Origin: Epiperipatus broadwayi
Taxonomy: Eukaryota > Onychophora > Udeonychophora > Euonychophora > Peripatidae
Direction of reading: 5' to 3'
Length of the DNA stretch: 64,000 nucleotides
Assembly (NCBI GenBank): GCA_028023455.1
Contig: JAQFVV010006548.1
Location: 434,001 to 498,000 of the forward strand
The position numbers were made by a program, and so were the translations under genes. The notes beneath the pieces are model-generated. The model was not told where the DNA came from, did not search any database, and saw only the letters and a list, made by a program, of their open reading frames with translations. How positions within the stretch are numbered: position 1 is the first letter of the stretch; each line of letters begins with the position of its first letter. Below, piece after piece: positions 1 to 11,103 of this stretch.

Positions 1-1159
1 TTACAAACTTCATTATCATGAACAATATGCATAAACATTTAAAAAAAGAAAGAATCAAAGAAAAAGAAATGATTTTTCTTACTAGTATGAACTGATATAT
101 GTTTTATTCATGTGATTTTATAAATATCTAAGCTGTGTGTGTATGCATGCGTTTTTTTTTAAAAATAAAGAGCACAAAATATTTAATCATGGTAAAATAA
201 AAATATACAAAATTTAAAAACGAAATGTATGTTTATTGATATTGTTTATTTAGGTCTGGTTCTTATAAAAGTAGAAAGAATTTAGAATAGTATATCAAGC
301 ATATTAAAGTATATTAACCTCCTTCCTCATAGATTTCTGTTGATTTGTTAATCACCCGCCCTGAGTAGAGCTAGCCCAGGGCATTTCCATATTGGTATTC
401 CAGTTCTTTCCCAGCATAATTCTTATAGAACTTGAGGTCATAAATTGATGCTCATAAATATGCTGGGCGATAAAATGGAATAAGTTTCGAATTTTTCTTT
501 TAAACAATTACGTTTATACGTGTATCGTTATATATACATACATGCAATCTTACAAGATTACATATATGCGTAAGATATATATGGAAAACGGTAAATCCCA
601 TTACAATATTGACTTATCAGACTGATTATTTATTTCAGATCGATTTATTTTATTTGTCTGCTTATTATTTGGTGACTCTAATGATGTATCTGTGCATTCA
701 TTTTCTTTCAACAATACTCATTCTGTCAAACAGATTTTTTCCCCAACACTTACTGATTGAAATGACTCGCTCTGATGATCTGTCAAATGATTAATATGTC
801 TCCTCATTTGGTATCCATTACTCAACTCATTTAATTTTAATTGTTTTGATGTATTAATATCACTCCAGGAAACCACGTTTTTTTTTTTCAGAATATTTCA
901 TATCCATAGTCTCACAACTTAAAATTTTTCACTGTCAAAATGATTGTTTTTTGTCACATTCTTATTAAGCACTAATCCTGAAATATGTGTAGGAAACTTT
1001 CAAGGCATTTGTGTTTCAGCCAGCATTCTTGTACAAGAAGTGAAATGCTGAAAAAACATAGCATCTATCAAAGCTTTGCTGATATCTTTATAGGATTTTC
1101 TTTAGCATAGTCTCTGATTATTGTATTGCCTTTTTGTTATAAGAGTGGCATGATTGTGT
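1..1159. other. Non-coding A+T-rich DNA, nothing recognised
   Basis: The frames here are short and compositionally simple. I see no transposon protein, repeat array or RNA gene. Near 1160 the composition changes abruptly to a purine-rich, cytosine-poor plus strand, which marks the start of the neighbouring LINE. Confidence 0.5.
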
Positions 1160-1198
1160 TTTCAAAGTGTAGCAGTGGGTGGAGAAAGTAATAGTGTA

Positions 1199-1875
1199 AT
1201 GGAGATGATTAGTCAAAGAATAAATAAGATAGAGGAAGAAGTGAAGGATGTAGAAAATTAAAATCATTAGAGATAAAGTGTGAGGAGATAAAGGAATTAT
1301 TGAATAGGAATGATAAGGAAGAAATAAATAAGGAGGATCAGAAGGTATTAAAAAATGTTATGGATGGAGTAGAAAAAGTAGATTATGAAACAGTATTGAT
1401 AGGAGATTCACTAATTAGAGAATGTGGGGATATAATTGCAAGGGAAAATAGAAGTAGGTATGCAAGAGTATGTTTGCCTGGAGCTACAATTAGGGATGTA
1501 GCAGATAAAGTAAAAAAGCAAGGTGGTAGAGATATGTATGTTATGGTAGGGACTAATAATTTATCAGAATCATCAGAGAGAATAATGGATGAGTATGTAG
1601 ATTTAATTAGGAACTTGACTATGATTAAAGGAAGAGTAGGAGTAGTTATATTATTATCAAGATTTGACAAGAGATATTTGTTAGATAGGGCATGTTCTAT
1701 AAATGAGAGATTGAAAAAATTGTGTGAGAAAAATAATGTTATGTTTGTGGATGTGTGGCATTATTTTATTGGAAAGAGGGAGTTATATAGTAAAGATGGG
1801 TTGCATTTAGGAAAACAAGGAAATGAAGTTTTAGGGAGTTTGATTTATAAAGAATTTTTTTGGGGAAACTTATAA
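1199..1875 (+). pseudogene. LINE ORF1 relic: coiled coil plus SGNH/GDSL-type esterase domain
   Basis: An ATG at 1199 opens a charged coiled-coil-like segment that hits TAA near 1259. One frameshift joins it to the longer frame ending at 1875. The esterase part shows the family blocks in order: GDSLIRE near residue 35 of the longer frame (catalytic Ser), GTNNL (block III) and DGLHLGKQG near the C-terminus (Asp and His of the triad). SGNH hydrolases cleave esters. In LINE ORF1 proteins the domain is thought to act with RNA or lipid binding, but the role here is unknown. The long frame starts at a TTG with no nearby ATG, which fits a lost upstream start. It ends 35 bp before the first ORF2 ATG. 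Confidence 0.8.
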
Positions 1876-1909
1876 AGGGGGGTGGTTTTTAAATTGTAAT
1901 ATTATTAAA

Positions 1910-2760
1910 ATGAAAAAGAATGGATGGAATATAAGAAATAAGCAAAAGGAATTTGATTTAAATATAGATATGGAGAAGGAATGGGTTTGTAAAATTAATA
2001 GTAAAAAAGTAATTTATAAATGTAATGGAGAAGAAAGAATTAAAAGAATTTATAAAAGAGTAGTTAAGAAAGAAGAAATTGTTAAAATAGGCTTTTTGAA
2101 TATGCAAGGTGGTAAGAGACCAGAAAAGTGTATGGAATTAAATAAAACAATTGAAAATGAAGAGCTTGAGGTATTAGCAGTAGTGGAAACACATCTAAGA
2201 GAAGAAGAAGAACCTATTTTGAAATAGTTGATATGGCATGGTATAAATAGAAAAGAAAAAAGGGGTGGTGGTATAGGTGTTATATCAAAAAAATATTTAA
2301 ATATTGTTAAATGTCAAGAACATTTGTGGTTTGAAATAAGATTGGGTAGTCAAGAATGGATGGTAGCTATAGTTTATATAGTCACTGGAGATAGTCAAAT
2401 TATAATGGAATGGAATAGTAACATTTATGAATGTCTAGTTAAAGATGTACGAAGTTTTAAAGAAAAGAAGAGAATAGGGGATATGAATGGACATATTGAA
2501 GAAATTGATGATGTAGATAATAAAAATGGACAGTTTTTGAAGGAATTTTGTCAGAAAGTGAATTTGAGTATTGGAAATTTATTAAAAATTTATGAGGGAC
2601 AATACACATAGTCTAGAAATAATATATTTCATACAATAGATTATGTATTGGTAGAGAAAGAGGGAATAAATAAAATATGGAAAAATTAAAGTGTTTGATA
2701 ATGAAGAAAAAGTATGCACTAATGATCATAACTTCATTGTAATTGAAATAGTTAGTAATG
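1910..2760 (+). pseudogene. LINE ORF2 endonuclease region (AP/EEP type), broken
   Basis: Starting at an ATG at 1910, the frame has a basic N-terminus and then the endonuclease landmarks. IGFLNMQGG holds the first active-site Asn, VVETHL holds the metal-binding Glu, RGGGIGV follows, and IDYVLV and DHNFIVIEI form the C-terminal Asp/His blocks. This domain nicks target DNA to prime reverse transcription. A TAG at 2225-2227 and another at 2609-2611 interrupt the same frame. A frameshift near 2690 then moves the last block into another frame. The motifs are clear enough for the domain call; the enzyme cannot be made intact from this copy. Confidence 0.8.
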
Positions 2761-4330
2761 TGATGGAGAATAGAAATAAAAGTAGAAATAATAATGAAAG
2801 ATGTGGATGGAGAGTGAATGATAAGAATAAGTTGGAAGAGTATAAAATACAAGTTGAAGAAATCATGGAAGAGTGGGTTGGGGATGAGTATAAGGACTGG
2901 TGTAAAGAAGTAGAAAAAGTGGCAAATATGGTTTTAGCTAAGAATATTCAGAAGAATAAAAGTAATAAAAAAATGAGAATTAGTAAAAGTGTAAAAGAGA
3001 GGAAAGAAGCATGTAGAGAATATAAGTGTGCTATTAAGAATAAGGAAAGTGAAAAAGATATTAATGCTAAATGGGAAAGTACTTAGAAAGAAGAAGTTAA
3101 CTAAAATAGATAATTATAGAGAGAATGAAATCGAATAGTAAATTGTTGGAAGATATTAATAAAAGTGGAAAAGATGGGAGTAAAAAATTTTGGAATTACA
3201 TTAAAAGGAGGAATGTAGGGGAGAGAGATAGTATTACTAGATGATGAGGGAATAGAGTAGATCTAGAGAAGATTTAGAAATAATCTTAAATAGATATGTA
3301 ATGAATATAGAAAAGATGTTAGATGTGAATGATAGAGTGATAGAAAACATGAAAGCATTTAGTAATGTGATTATTAGGTTTTCACAAAATGAATTGAATG
3401 AGGTAGAGAAGAAATTGAAAAGTGGAAAGGTAAGAAGTTTAGATGGATGGGCAACAGAGATGGTAATGAATTTAGGATATAGGGCAAAAGTAAATTTATC
3501 CAGTTTTAATAAAATGGCATAGAATAGAGTTTTCCCAAGTAGTTGGAGTAATACAAGAGTAAGATTATTATTTAAAGGAAAGGGTAAGGATCATAGACAG
3601 TTGAATAATTATAGACCAATAGTGGTAACATCAGTTTTATATAAAGTTTTCTCGTATATGGTGGCTAGAAGAGTTGTAAAATGGATGGAAGGGAATAATG
3701 TAGTGGAGGAAATGCAAGGAGGTTTTAGATTAGATAGGCGTATAGGAGATAGTTTATTTGTAGTTACACAACTTATGGATATGAGTAGGAATTCAGGTAA
3801 ACAGTTATATATGAGTTTTATAGATATAGAGAAGGCATATGATAGAGTAGATAGAAATAGATTATGGATAAGTTTAGCAAATTTGGGATTGGATGAAGCT
3901 TTAATAGACATTATTAAGAAATTATATGAAAATAATTAATATATATCAATTAGGGGAAAATGAGGTGGAACTAAGGCAAGGATGCCCTATGTCACCTATT
4001 TTGTTTGTGTTGTATTTGAGTGAAATGGAAAGAGCAATAGAAAGATTAGGAAGAGGGATAGAGATACTAGTAATAGGTAGTAAGGGAGTATATATTTTGT
4101 CAGGTCTTTTTTTTGCGGGTGATATATTTTTGTGTGCAGAAAGAAGAGAAGATATGGAAGTTATGCTGAGGACATGTGCAAGGGTGGGTAAAGAGATGGG
4201 GATTAAATTTAGTGAAGAAAAATCAAATATAATGATGGTTAATACTGGGGAAAGAGAAGATGTAGAATTTTTATTGGGAGATATTAAGTGTAGTGAATAG
4301 ATATAGTTATTTGGGAATTATTTTAAGTAA
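2761..4330 (+). pseudogene. LINE ORF2 reverse transcriptase region, broken
   Basis: The linker and thumb-to-palm sequence run through several frames. KSGKVRSLDGW matches the start of a LINE RT domain. NYRPIVVTSVLYKVF is RT block 1-2, MQGGFRLDRR block 2a, and MSFIDIEKAYDRVDR motif A with its catalytic Asp. RQGCPMSPILFVLYL is motif B. Motif C reads FFAGD where the family has F/YADD, so one of the two catalytic Asp residues is Gly. KEMGIKFSEEKS is motif D and YSYLGI motif E. TAG stops lie near 3084 and 3520, TGA near 3241, and frame changes occur near 3925 and 4290. The enzyme would copy the element RNA at the nick. Confidence 0.85.
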
Positions 4331-5340
4331 TCAGAAAAATTATTTGGATGAATGGGAGAAAAAATTGATAAATGAAGCAAAGAAAAAAAAGGGATTGATA
4401 AAGAAATTAACAGTGTTTTCATGTAATAAATATGATGTAGTTAGAATTATATGGAAAGGAGTTGCAGTAGCAGGGTTAACATATGGTAATGATGCATTAT
4501 ATGTTAGTAAAGTGGTATGAAATTATTTAGAAAAAGTTCAAAGGAAGTAGGAAGACATGCATTGGATGCAGATGTATGGACAGCAAGGGAGGCAATTCAA
4601 GGAGAAATGGGATGTTCAAGTTTGCATATGAGAGCTGCAAAAAGTAAAATGAAATTGTTTGGTAGATTGCAGTTTAAGGATAATAAAAGAATAGCCAAAA
4701 TAGTATTTAATTGGGTTATGAGTAAAGGGCAGGTAACAAGATGGATGAGAAACCGTAATGCGGTATGCAAAAGATTTGGATAAAGAATTTATATCAGTAT
4801 ATTTGTACAAAAGATGGGATGATTGTGTTAGGAGGATTGTTGAATGTTATAGTGGTAAGGAAGGGGATAAAAGAATAGATTTATTAATAAAGAATAGGGA
4901 GTTAGAGAGATGGAGAACTAGTATGGAGAGTAAAAAGAGTTTAAATATATATAGAAATAAACAGAATATTAGGTGTGAGATTAATATATGATAATAGTAC
5001 AGAAAGTAGTTTATTATTTAAGGCTTGAACAGGATCTTTAGCTACAAGAGAATATACATGTAAATGGGGAAAAAATGGGTGATTTTTTAGTAAATTATGT
5101 AAGGAAGGAATAGAAAATACTAGGCATTTGTTAATTGAATGTAAATGCTTGAAAACAGAAAGGGTACATATAATGAAGTTATGGAAGAATAAATATGAAA
5201 AAAGTGATTATACAAGAAGTGAATTATTGGTTTTTATGTTGGGTTTGGGAAAAGATAAAGGGGATTTAGATATAAAGGTTATAGAGTTGACAAAGTTTAT
5301 GTTGTGGAAATGGGATGGAGCAGAATATGGGAAAATTTAG
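4331..5340 (+). pseudogene. LINE ORF2 C-terminal region with zinc-binding-like Cys/His cluster
   Basis: Three overlapping short frames continue the ORF2 protein. GRHALDADVWTAREAIQGEM (about 4550-4610) is a segment I associate with the region after the RT of invertebrate LINEs. The tail near 5070-5165 has TCKWG, then LCKEGIENTRHLLIEC. This Cys/Cys/His/Cys spacing resembles the zinc-binding module found after LINE RTs. Stops at 4989, 5026 and 5081 interrupt it. The last TAG is at 5338-5340. The role is probably nucleic-acid binding, inferred from family position only. Confidence 0.6.
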
Positions 5341-5400
5341 AGGGGGGAATGGAAAATAAAGTGGTTAACAGGTTTATCTGGGCATAATTGCTGAGATATT

Positions 5401-6020
5401 CTTGACTTCGTTTAAGGAAAAGCCACAATACATCACATCCCTTTGCTAGCCAAAAAGTTTTTAAATTGCCATGACATGAAACTTATTTGACATTATAATT
5501 TCAGAGTATATTTCACTTAAAACTTTAAAATATAATCCATACTTGTAGCTGTAGACAATTTTGTGTTCTGTCCATTCAGAAATCAATTACTATAAGAAAA
5601 ATATAACCATTCAATAACCCTACATGGTCCAAGTATGGTCTTTGCCATGGTTCTAGTCTTTTCGATAGCAACATAATGGCGGATTGGCAGTTTCTTGTAA
5701 CGGGCACACATGCCGTTACATTATTTAAAAAAAAAGTATAAATGTTTGCAAATAAAAATTATTAAATAAAATTTAGAATTAAAAATTGAAAACTAAAAGT
5801 TTGCAAAAACATATATATATAAATCGCACAGATGGAAAATTATTAAAAGAAAACTTTATTTTAAAAAAAAGTATTTTTAAACTAAATTTAAGCAAAAACT
5901 TTAAAGATTTACAGATAAAATATATATATCTTTAAGAATATCAACAAATTAAAAATCCTTTTTCTTTTCAAAAACTTTATTTTCTAATATCAATACTGAA
6001 CATATATTTATATAATACAA
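5401..6020. other. Non-coding A+T-rich spacer
   Basis: No coding signal was found. The last few hundred bases are A/T homopolymer-rich and may include 3' UTR sequence of the Penelope-type end that follows, because a similar T-rich leader precedes the motif at 13351. Confidence 0.4.
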
Positions 6021-6025
6021 AACTC

Positions 6026-6064
6026 CGTTTCAACTGTTTTTATCTTCATACAGTCATTTTCAAG
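6026..6064 (-). ncRNA. Degenerate hammerhead-like motif of a Penelope-type 3' end
   Basis: On the minus strand this reads CTTGAAAATGACTGT, a 12-base loop, then ACAGTTGAAACG. The GACTGT/ACAGT arms can pair, and the flanking TGA..GA and GAAAC boxes resemble the CUGAUGA and GAAA core of hammerhead ribozymes. Penelope-like elements are known to carry such ribozymes in their terminal repeats. The same layout recurs beside both Penelope-like elements at 13 kb. The core is imperfect, so self-cleavage is doubtful. No associated RT frame remains here. Confidence 0.45.
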
Positions 6065-6456
6065 GATCTGCAACAATATGAAATACATATTTATAAATAA
6101 AACTCAATTACATAAATACCTTCATCGTACATTAACATAAACAGTAACAAACATATTAAACATACATCATTATATTTTACTTAAATCTCTCTCCCACTGC
6201 TATTTTTTATTACTCTTTTACATTATTTAATTACCAAATCTGTCTGCTGTGTTATAATATATGATCTTTAAGAATGTACAATAATTAAATTACTTTCTAT
6301 TGTGTTAAAACTCAAAATGGAAATGATTGTTGTTTTTAATTAATCTAAAGTAAATGAGCCCTTGGAGTAAATTTATAATTAAATGTCAGATAAGAGATAA
6401 AATTAAAAAAAACATATTGCATTACCCATTTGTGGAAGATCAACCAACGCTTGGAC

Positions 6457-6500
6457 CCTGATGAAGACCACCGGAACAGGAAATCATGGTCGATGAATCC
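6457..6500 (+). ncRNA. Possible second hammerhead-like core, plus strand
   Basis: The sequence has CTGATGA, then GACCA, a 16-base loop and TGGTC, followed by GATGAATCC. The CTGATGA box and a perfect 5-bp stem match a hammerhead layout, but the 3' core should be GAAA and is GATGAA. No Penelope coding sequence is attached. This may be coincidence. Confidence 0.25.
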
Positions 6501-7939
6501 AGAGGATTAATATAAAAAGAAAAAATTCAAATTAAGAATACTTCCAGCTTGGGTTTTTGAGGAGGGGGAAGACACTTTTCACCCTCTTACTATTTTCAAG
6601 GGAAGAGACTTGAAATATCAATGGTGCTATTGTAGATCCTGAATCATAGGTCCCGAATTGAATCAGTTTAGCCGGCCTTGGGATTGATAACTATCGGCAT
6701 GAACAGACTGGTCTTCCCTGAAATTATGAATAATAAAAGACTTCATGGGAATTGGCACAAGAAACCATGGAGCTCCTTTAATGTAATGTATAAATGATAA
6801 ATTATGAACTCTAATTATTATAAACCTTTACTAAATAAACTTTAAATCATTTCTTAAACGGTTAAGGCCTAACCAAAGTTTAAATCATGAACGCTTATCT
6901 GATCAACATAGAATGTTAAATCAATTATTAATAATTTTTTTCTATATGTTTGCTAATCATTTCCATTTTTCTTTTCTTTTTATCTGTTAACTAAATTTTT
7001 AAAATGTATTAAATTTAAAGTTGGGTGTAGATGGCTGCATAAATTCATTAAGTTTGGAGTTAGGTCATTGGGGTTAATTGCAGACTATTTATCTTGTAGT
7101 TGAGTCGATGCTAGTAGAGATATATTAGTGTTTATATCAATGTAATGTGAAGTGTGTTAGCATACCGGGCAATGTGTCCAACTGAATGCATGACCCTAAA
7201 GATGTAGTCATTGTGTTGCAATGGACGCAGACATATTTCCTGCGATATTGACCTCTTTAGCTCTATGGCTAGGGGAATGTAAGTCAGCAAAGTATCACTC
7301 TTCCATCCATATGTAGCATTTTTCTTTAATATTTTATATACATGATTCCTTCACCAGACAGATGCACATTCCTGTACTGGATGAGGATCATTTCGTTCAA
7401 ATAATATCATGCTGCAGATGCACATTCCTGTTAATGTGATTGTATGTTAACATTTTCATATTGCATTGGTTGTGTCTGTATATCAGGAAGTGAACATTGG
7501 TTTAACTACGAACTTTTAGCCTGAGGTTGAATATTTTGAAAAGTTTTAATTGTGTAAGCTATATAGCCTATCTATACTCAACATTCCAAAGTAAAAATAT
7601 TATTAAAATGTCCATCTGTGCGGACTTGTTAAAATAATAATTTAAGTTTAAAATTAATAATAAAATGTAAATTTATTTCTCAAATTTATATATGTGTGTT
7701 AATAAATGTTTTTTGTATGATAATTATTGGCAGTAGCTTATTTTAATGTTGAAAATGTATTTTAAGAATTTAAATCCCGTTCTTTATTAGAATGTTTAAG
7801 AATTTATTATAAATCTCTGCTCCTCCTTGAGCTAGTGGCATGGGCTAACGGTTTAATAAAAATGGGATCTTTAACTAGAAATATCTGCCTACATTAAATT
7901 TTCTAGGTTCCAATAGCCTAATGGCACCTTGTACAATCC
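6501..7939. other. Non-coding stretch, somewhat richer in G+C, unclassified
   Basis: I found no long frame and no recognisable transposon protein. The words GTTTAGCCGGCCTTGGG near 6665 and GCATACCGGGCAATG near 7160 are less A+T-rich than the surroundings. CAGATGCACATTCCTG occurs twice (about 7361 and 7415). This could be an old repeat or terminal region of a retroelement, but nothing decides it. Confidence 0.35.
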
Positions 7940-7949
7940 CCAACCATTA

Positions 7950-8060
7950 TACTCTACAATGTTTAACTGTCTGCTTAATTTCTCAGCTCATATTTGGCTA
8001 TCACATATATGACTGTGCTAATTCCTTCATTCTAACTACTACCCAGTATCTATTATGAAA
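7950..8060 (-). pseudogene. Gypsy integrase N-terminal (HHCC) fragment
   Basis: The minus strand gives MKELAQSYM, two stop codons where Trp-Trp is expected, then PNM and EIKQTVKHCRV. This matches the family block with a Trp-Trp-Pro centre and a Cys-containing end, the zinc-binding N-terminus of Ty3/Gypsy integrases. Both Trp codons appear to have changed TGG to TGA or TAG. It continues the relic found above 9204, from which the DNA element at 8127-9197 separates it. Confidence 0.6.
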
Positions 8061-8126
8061 TAAAGCTGGTACTTGTTTTCAGCCTTCAGTTGTATAAGAA
8101 CATGATCCATCATTAGGATAGAATTA

Positions 8127-9197
8127 CACCTGGGTCTCTTTTCACGTGGACTTATTTAACACGATTTTGAAGTTACGCTATTTAGTTTCACCGGAAGTCG
8201 AACTCCGATAATGCGCTATTACTTTAAATAATAAATTTTGCGCACTTACGTTATATTGAAAGTCATAGCACATTATTGGAATTCGACTTTCATCTTAGTA
8301 ATTTCAATATTTTCAGTGCTTTATAATAATAAGATTTTATGCAATAATGAAATTAAAATCATGATTTCCACATTTTATGTATACACACATTAAATTTTAC
8401 AAGGTTATAATGTAAATTTGTTCAAACATTGTGCGTGTTAATTTTGTATTTTAAATCACATTCTGTTTTTGCTTTTTAAAAAAAGAATGTAATCAATTAT
8501 TAATCATTTAGTGTCCGCAAGTTTATTTTTAAAAGATGAGTAATAGCAGTGAAACAAAATTTGATTTTTAAACGGAATTGAAAATTAAAGACAAAAATAA
8601 GAATTTAATTTTTAGTTGTTAGTTTTAATTAAATTTTTCCCAGCAGTGGTGAATAAATGTCTTTTTATTATCATAAGTCTAAGTTCATAAACAATTAATA
8701 AAATCATCGTCTCAAAGATTAATTACTAATTACATTGTCAACAGAAAACCATTAACACAACATGAGAGTGAACTTGGTGCTAGTTGCATTTCCTCTTGTG
8801 AGAATCTGATTTTTTACCAGGTTGCAAACGAACGTGTATTGTGGCAAATAGCGATAATAATTAAAACGTGTATAAAAAAATGTAAATTACTGCACTGTAA
8901 ATTATGCATAAAAATATATTATTTTGAATAAAATTAAATATTATAGTTAAAAAAAGTTTGTCTTGTATCAATTTTTTTCAAATTTGAAATTTTTTATTAG
9001 TCATATTTTATTTTCTTATTTTTTTTTTGCGCGAATTTTAAAGTAATTTTACATTGGTGCTTTGCTTTTATGCGAATTTTGAAAAATCACAGACCGCATC
9101 CCCCCTTTTTCAATGTAAGTTACGTCTATTTTTGCACGATTTTGTTTGCGTGTGTTTTCTGAGGAACCTATCTATCACGTAAAACGAGACCCAGATG
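8127..9197 (+). mobile_element. Non-autonomous DNA transposon, 1071 bp, TA target duplication (copy 1)
   Basis: The ends are inverted repeats: CACCTGGGTCTC at the left, and CATCTGGGTCTC when the right end is reverse-complemented, continuing imperfectly to about 22 bp. A TA dinucleotide flanks each end, the target preference of Tc1/mariner/pogo elements. It sits inside the Gypsy integrase, whose coding resumes on the other side. Its right half (8680-9197) matches the reverse complement of 46033-46545, and its left end matches the reverse complement of 47175-47216, which is copy 2. No transposase frame is left here. Confidence 0.75.
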
Positions 9198-9203
9198 TAT
9201 TTT

Positions 9204-10440
9204 ATGTTGACAAGCTTTTGTGTACATTCCATTTGAATGTTCTGTACATAATTAAGTTGACTTTTAGGCCATCCATATTTAAATCTATCTTTCTGTTTGG
9301 TGGCCAATGTCTCTTTTAGTCCATTTGTCTGCTATGGCATTATTCAGCACATTTTCAATGTAATTTATCTTTATAATCTTATTCACAAATTTGTATGTAT
9401 CTAATAATCTTGGCAATGTGCCTCCATTGCCAATTTCTTTACCTGTTTTATAAATAAGGTCATAATCATATGCTGCCAATATGTTAATCAAATAGATCAT
9501 TCTTTGTTTAGCATGTTCAGAGTCTTCTTTAAATTTCCTAGAATACCCAACAATGGATGCTGGTCTACTTAAATTTTAAACTTATGTCATTGCCAAGCTT
9601 CTTTATCAAGTTGACTAGTTCTTTCTGGCAACTGTCAGTGGGATAAGCATATAAGCTCTCAGAAGTTCACCTTCATAACAAAATGTGATATTACAGTCCC
9701 TATTCCATACTCTATCAGTTGTAACAATGATTTCTTGATCATTAACGTAGTGGACAAATAATTAATTAGAAATTAACAGCTCCTTAGCTGTCTTGAAAGT
9801 GTTTGAATTCCACTTCCATCACTGTCCTTTTCTTAACAATTGATACAATGGTGTAATAACATGCCATTTTCCTTTTACAAAATTCTCAACAAAATTAAAT
9901 AGGCCTAAAAACACCTGTAAATCTTTGACTTTCCTTGGTTTTGTGACATGTTAAAAATAGTTGTCCGAGAAACTTATTTTAGTGTTAGTCAAGATGCATT
10001 CAGAGACATTTAATGTCACATCAGTTTTATCTAATTTAGTACAAACTTTAAATATGTATGCTATTAATTCACTTTCGGTTTCTGCAGTAAGATATAGTAA
10101 CATCTCCCACTTTTTGGAACAAGTTATCTATTTTTGCTTGAAACAATTTTGGTGTTATTATTATCCCATAACATATTTTATTGCACTTAAATATAAGTGG
10201 ATGTGTATAGTTAGCAATTCAGCTACTTTAGTCATGATGGGAATTTGATGGAATGCAGACTTTAACTTAATTTTAGTGAAAATTTTTGCTTTCTGTAATG
10301 ATGCTAGTATTTCACACATACTGGGAACAGGATAAACTCCCTTATTAATATATTTGTTCAGTGTTGTGTGGTAATTTTGGCATAGATGAATGGTCTCATT
10401 TGACTTCAGTAACCACAATTGCAGTGGCCCAGGACAACTC
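9204..10440 (-). pseudogene. Gypsy RT and RNase H relic
   Basis: From the upstream end (near 10420) the minus strand gives LLKSNETIHLC, INKGVYPVPSMCEILASLQK and AKIFTKIKLKSAFHQIP, the Ty3/Gypsy RT start with motif A. The expected FTKIDL Asp reads Lys here. Further down come GIITPKLFQAKIDNLFQ, then NFVENFVKGKWHVITPLYQL, the RT-RNase H connection. ASIVGYSRKFKEDSEHAKQR and AYDYDLIYKTGKEIGNG are the RNase H end. The motifs are spread over several frames with stops. The frame at 9110-9307 runs across the element boundary, so its lower end is not Gypsy sequence. Confidence 0.8.
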
Positions 10441-10870
10441 TTTCATTAGTGTTAAAATGCTTCACTTGTCCAGCTCACAAATTATTCTTAAACTTTTAAT
10501 GCAAATGGACCTTACATGGTCTACATGCAATTGATTGTACATTTTTTACAAGATCTACATCAACTGACCAGGCTTTTAGTTTTTCTGGTCCTGACTTAAA
10601 TAACTGTGTTTAACTCAAATTTCTAATTTTAACTGCCTCTTTTAATTACAATAATCCAAATTCCCAATACTTTAAAACAATTTCTTCTTAAAAAATGACT
10701 GAGATCACACTTTACAATATAAAGAGATAGAAAACTTACTCTAGAATTCACCTTAATAGGTAGTTACTTTGCCACATCTTTTTTTGTTGTTGTTGCCATT
10801 CACATTGATCATTGTCACATCAATTTTCTCAAGTATAACATTCTTTTTTGCATATCTTAATTATATTTAT

Positions 10871-11086
10871 CTAATCATTCTGTGATATTAATGATAATCC
10901 TGCATCACTATCCATTTCCATATTTTTTTGCTCATATATATATAAATCCAGCAAAATATATCTGTTATCCATGTCATTTATGTTTTTAATACTAGTCTTT
11001 TTTGACACTTCCTCTTCAGGATTTAGAGTCCAAACATAACTCAGTTTTATTGCTTTTGTTTTTATTTTGACAATGCTACATGACAT
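10871..11086 (-). pseudogene. Gypsy aspartic protease fragment
   Basis: A 71-codon frame ends in EMDSDAGLSLISQND. Retroviral-type proteases have Asp-Ser/Thr-Gly-Ala at this place. Here the Gly is Asp (DSDA), so the flap-side active site is altered. It lies between the zinc knuckle and the RT, as expected for the family, where it would process the Gag-Pol polyprotein. Confidence 0.55.
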
Positions 11087-11103
11087 TTTTCATTTTTAAA
11101 CCT

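Larger units (their letters stand above)
1160..5400 (+). mobile_element. Degenerate non-LTR retrotransposon (LINE), two-ORF type with esterase-bearing ORF1
   Basis: The order is ORF1 (coiled coil plus SGNH-type esterase), then ORF2 with an AP-type endonuclease, a reverse transcriptase and a C-terminal Cys/His cluster. An esterase in ORF1 is known from CR1/L2-like LINEs, which is why I lean that way; the clade is not proven. The frame is interrupted by TAG stops near 2225, 2609, 3084 and 3520 and by frameshifts near 1259, 2690, 3925, 4290, 4517 and 4757, so the copy is dead. The plus strand is strikingly poor in C while G stays common. Both ends are estimates: the 5' edge is set by the composition change and the 3' edge by loss of coding signal after the last stop. 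No target-site duplication was identified. Confidence 0.85.

Noticed and set aside
1383-1670. 95-codon minus-strand frame
   Set aside because: Antisense of the esterase domain of LINE ORF1, whose motifs decide the strand.
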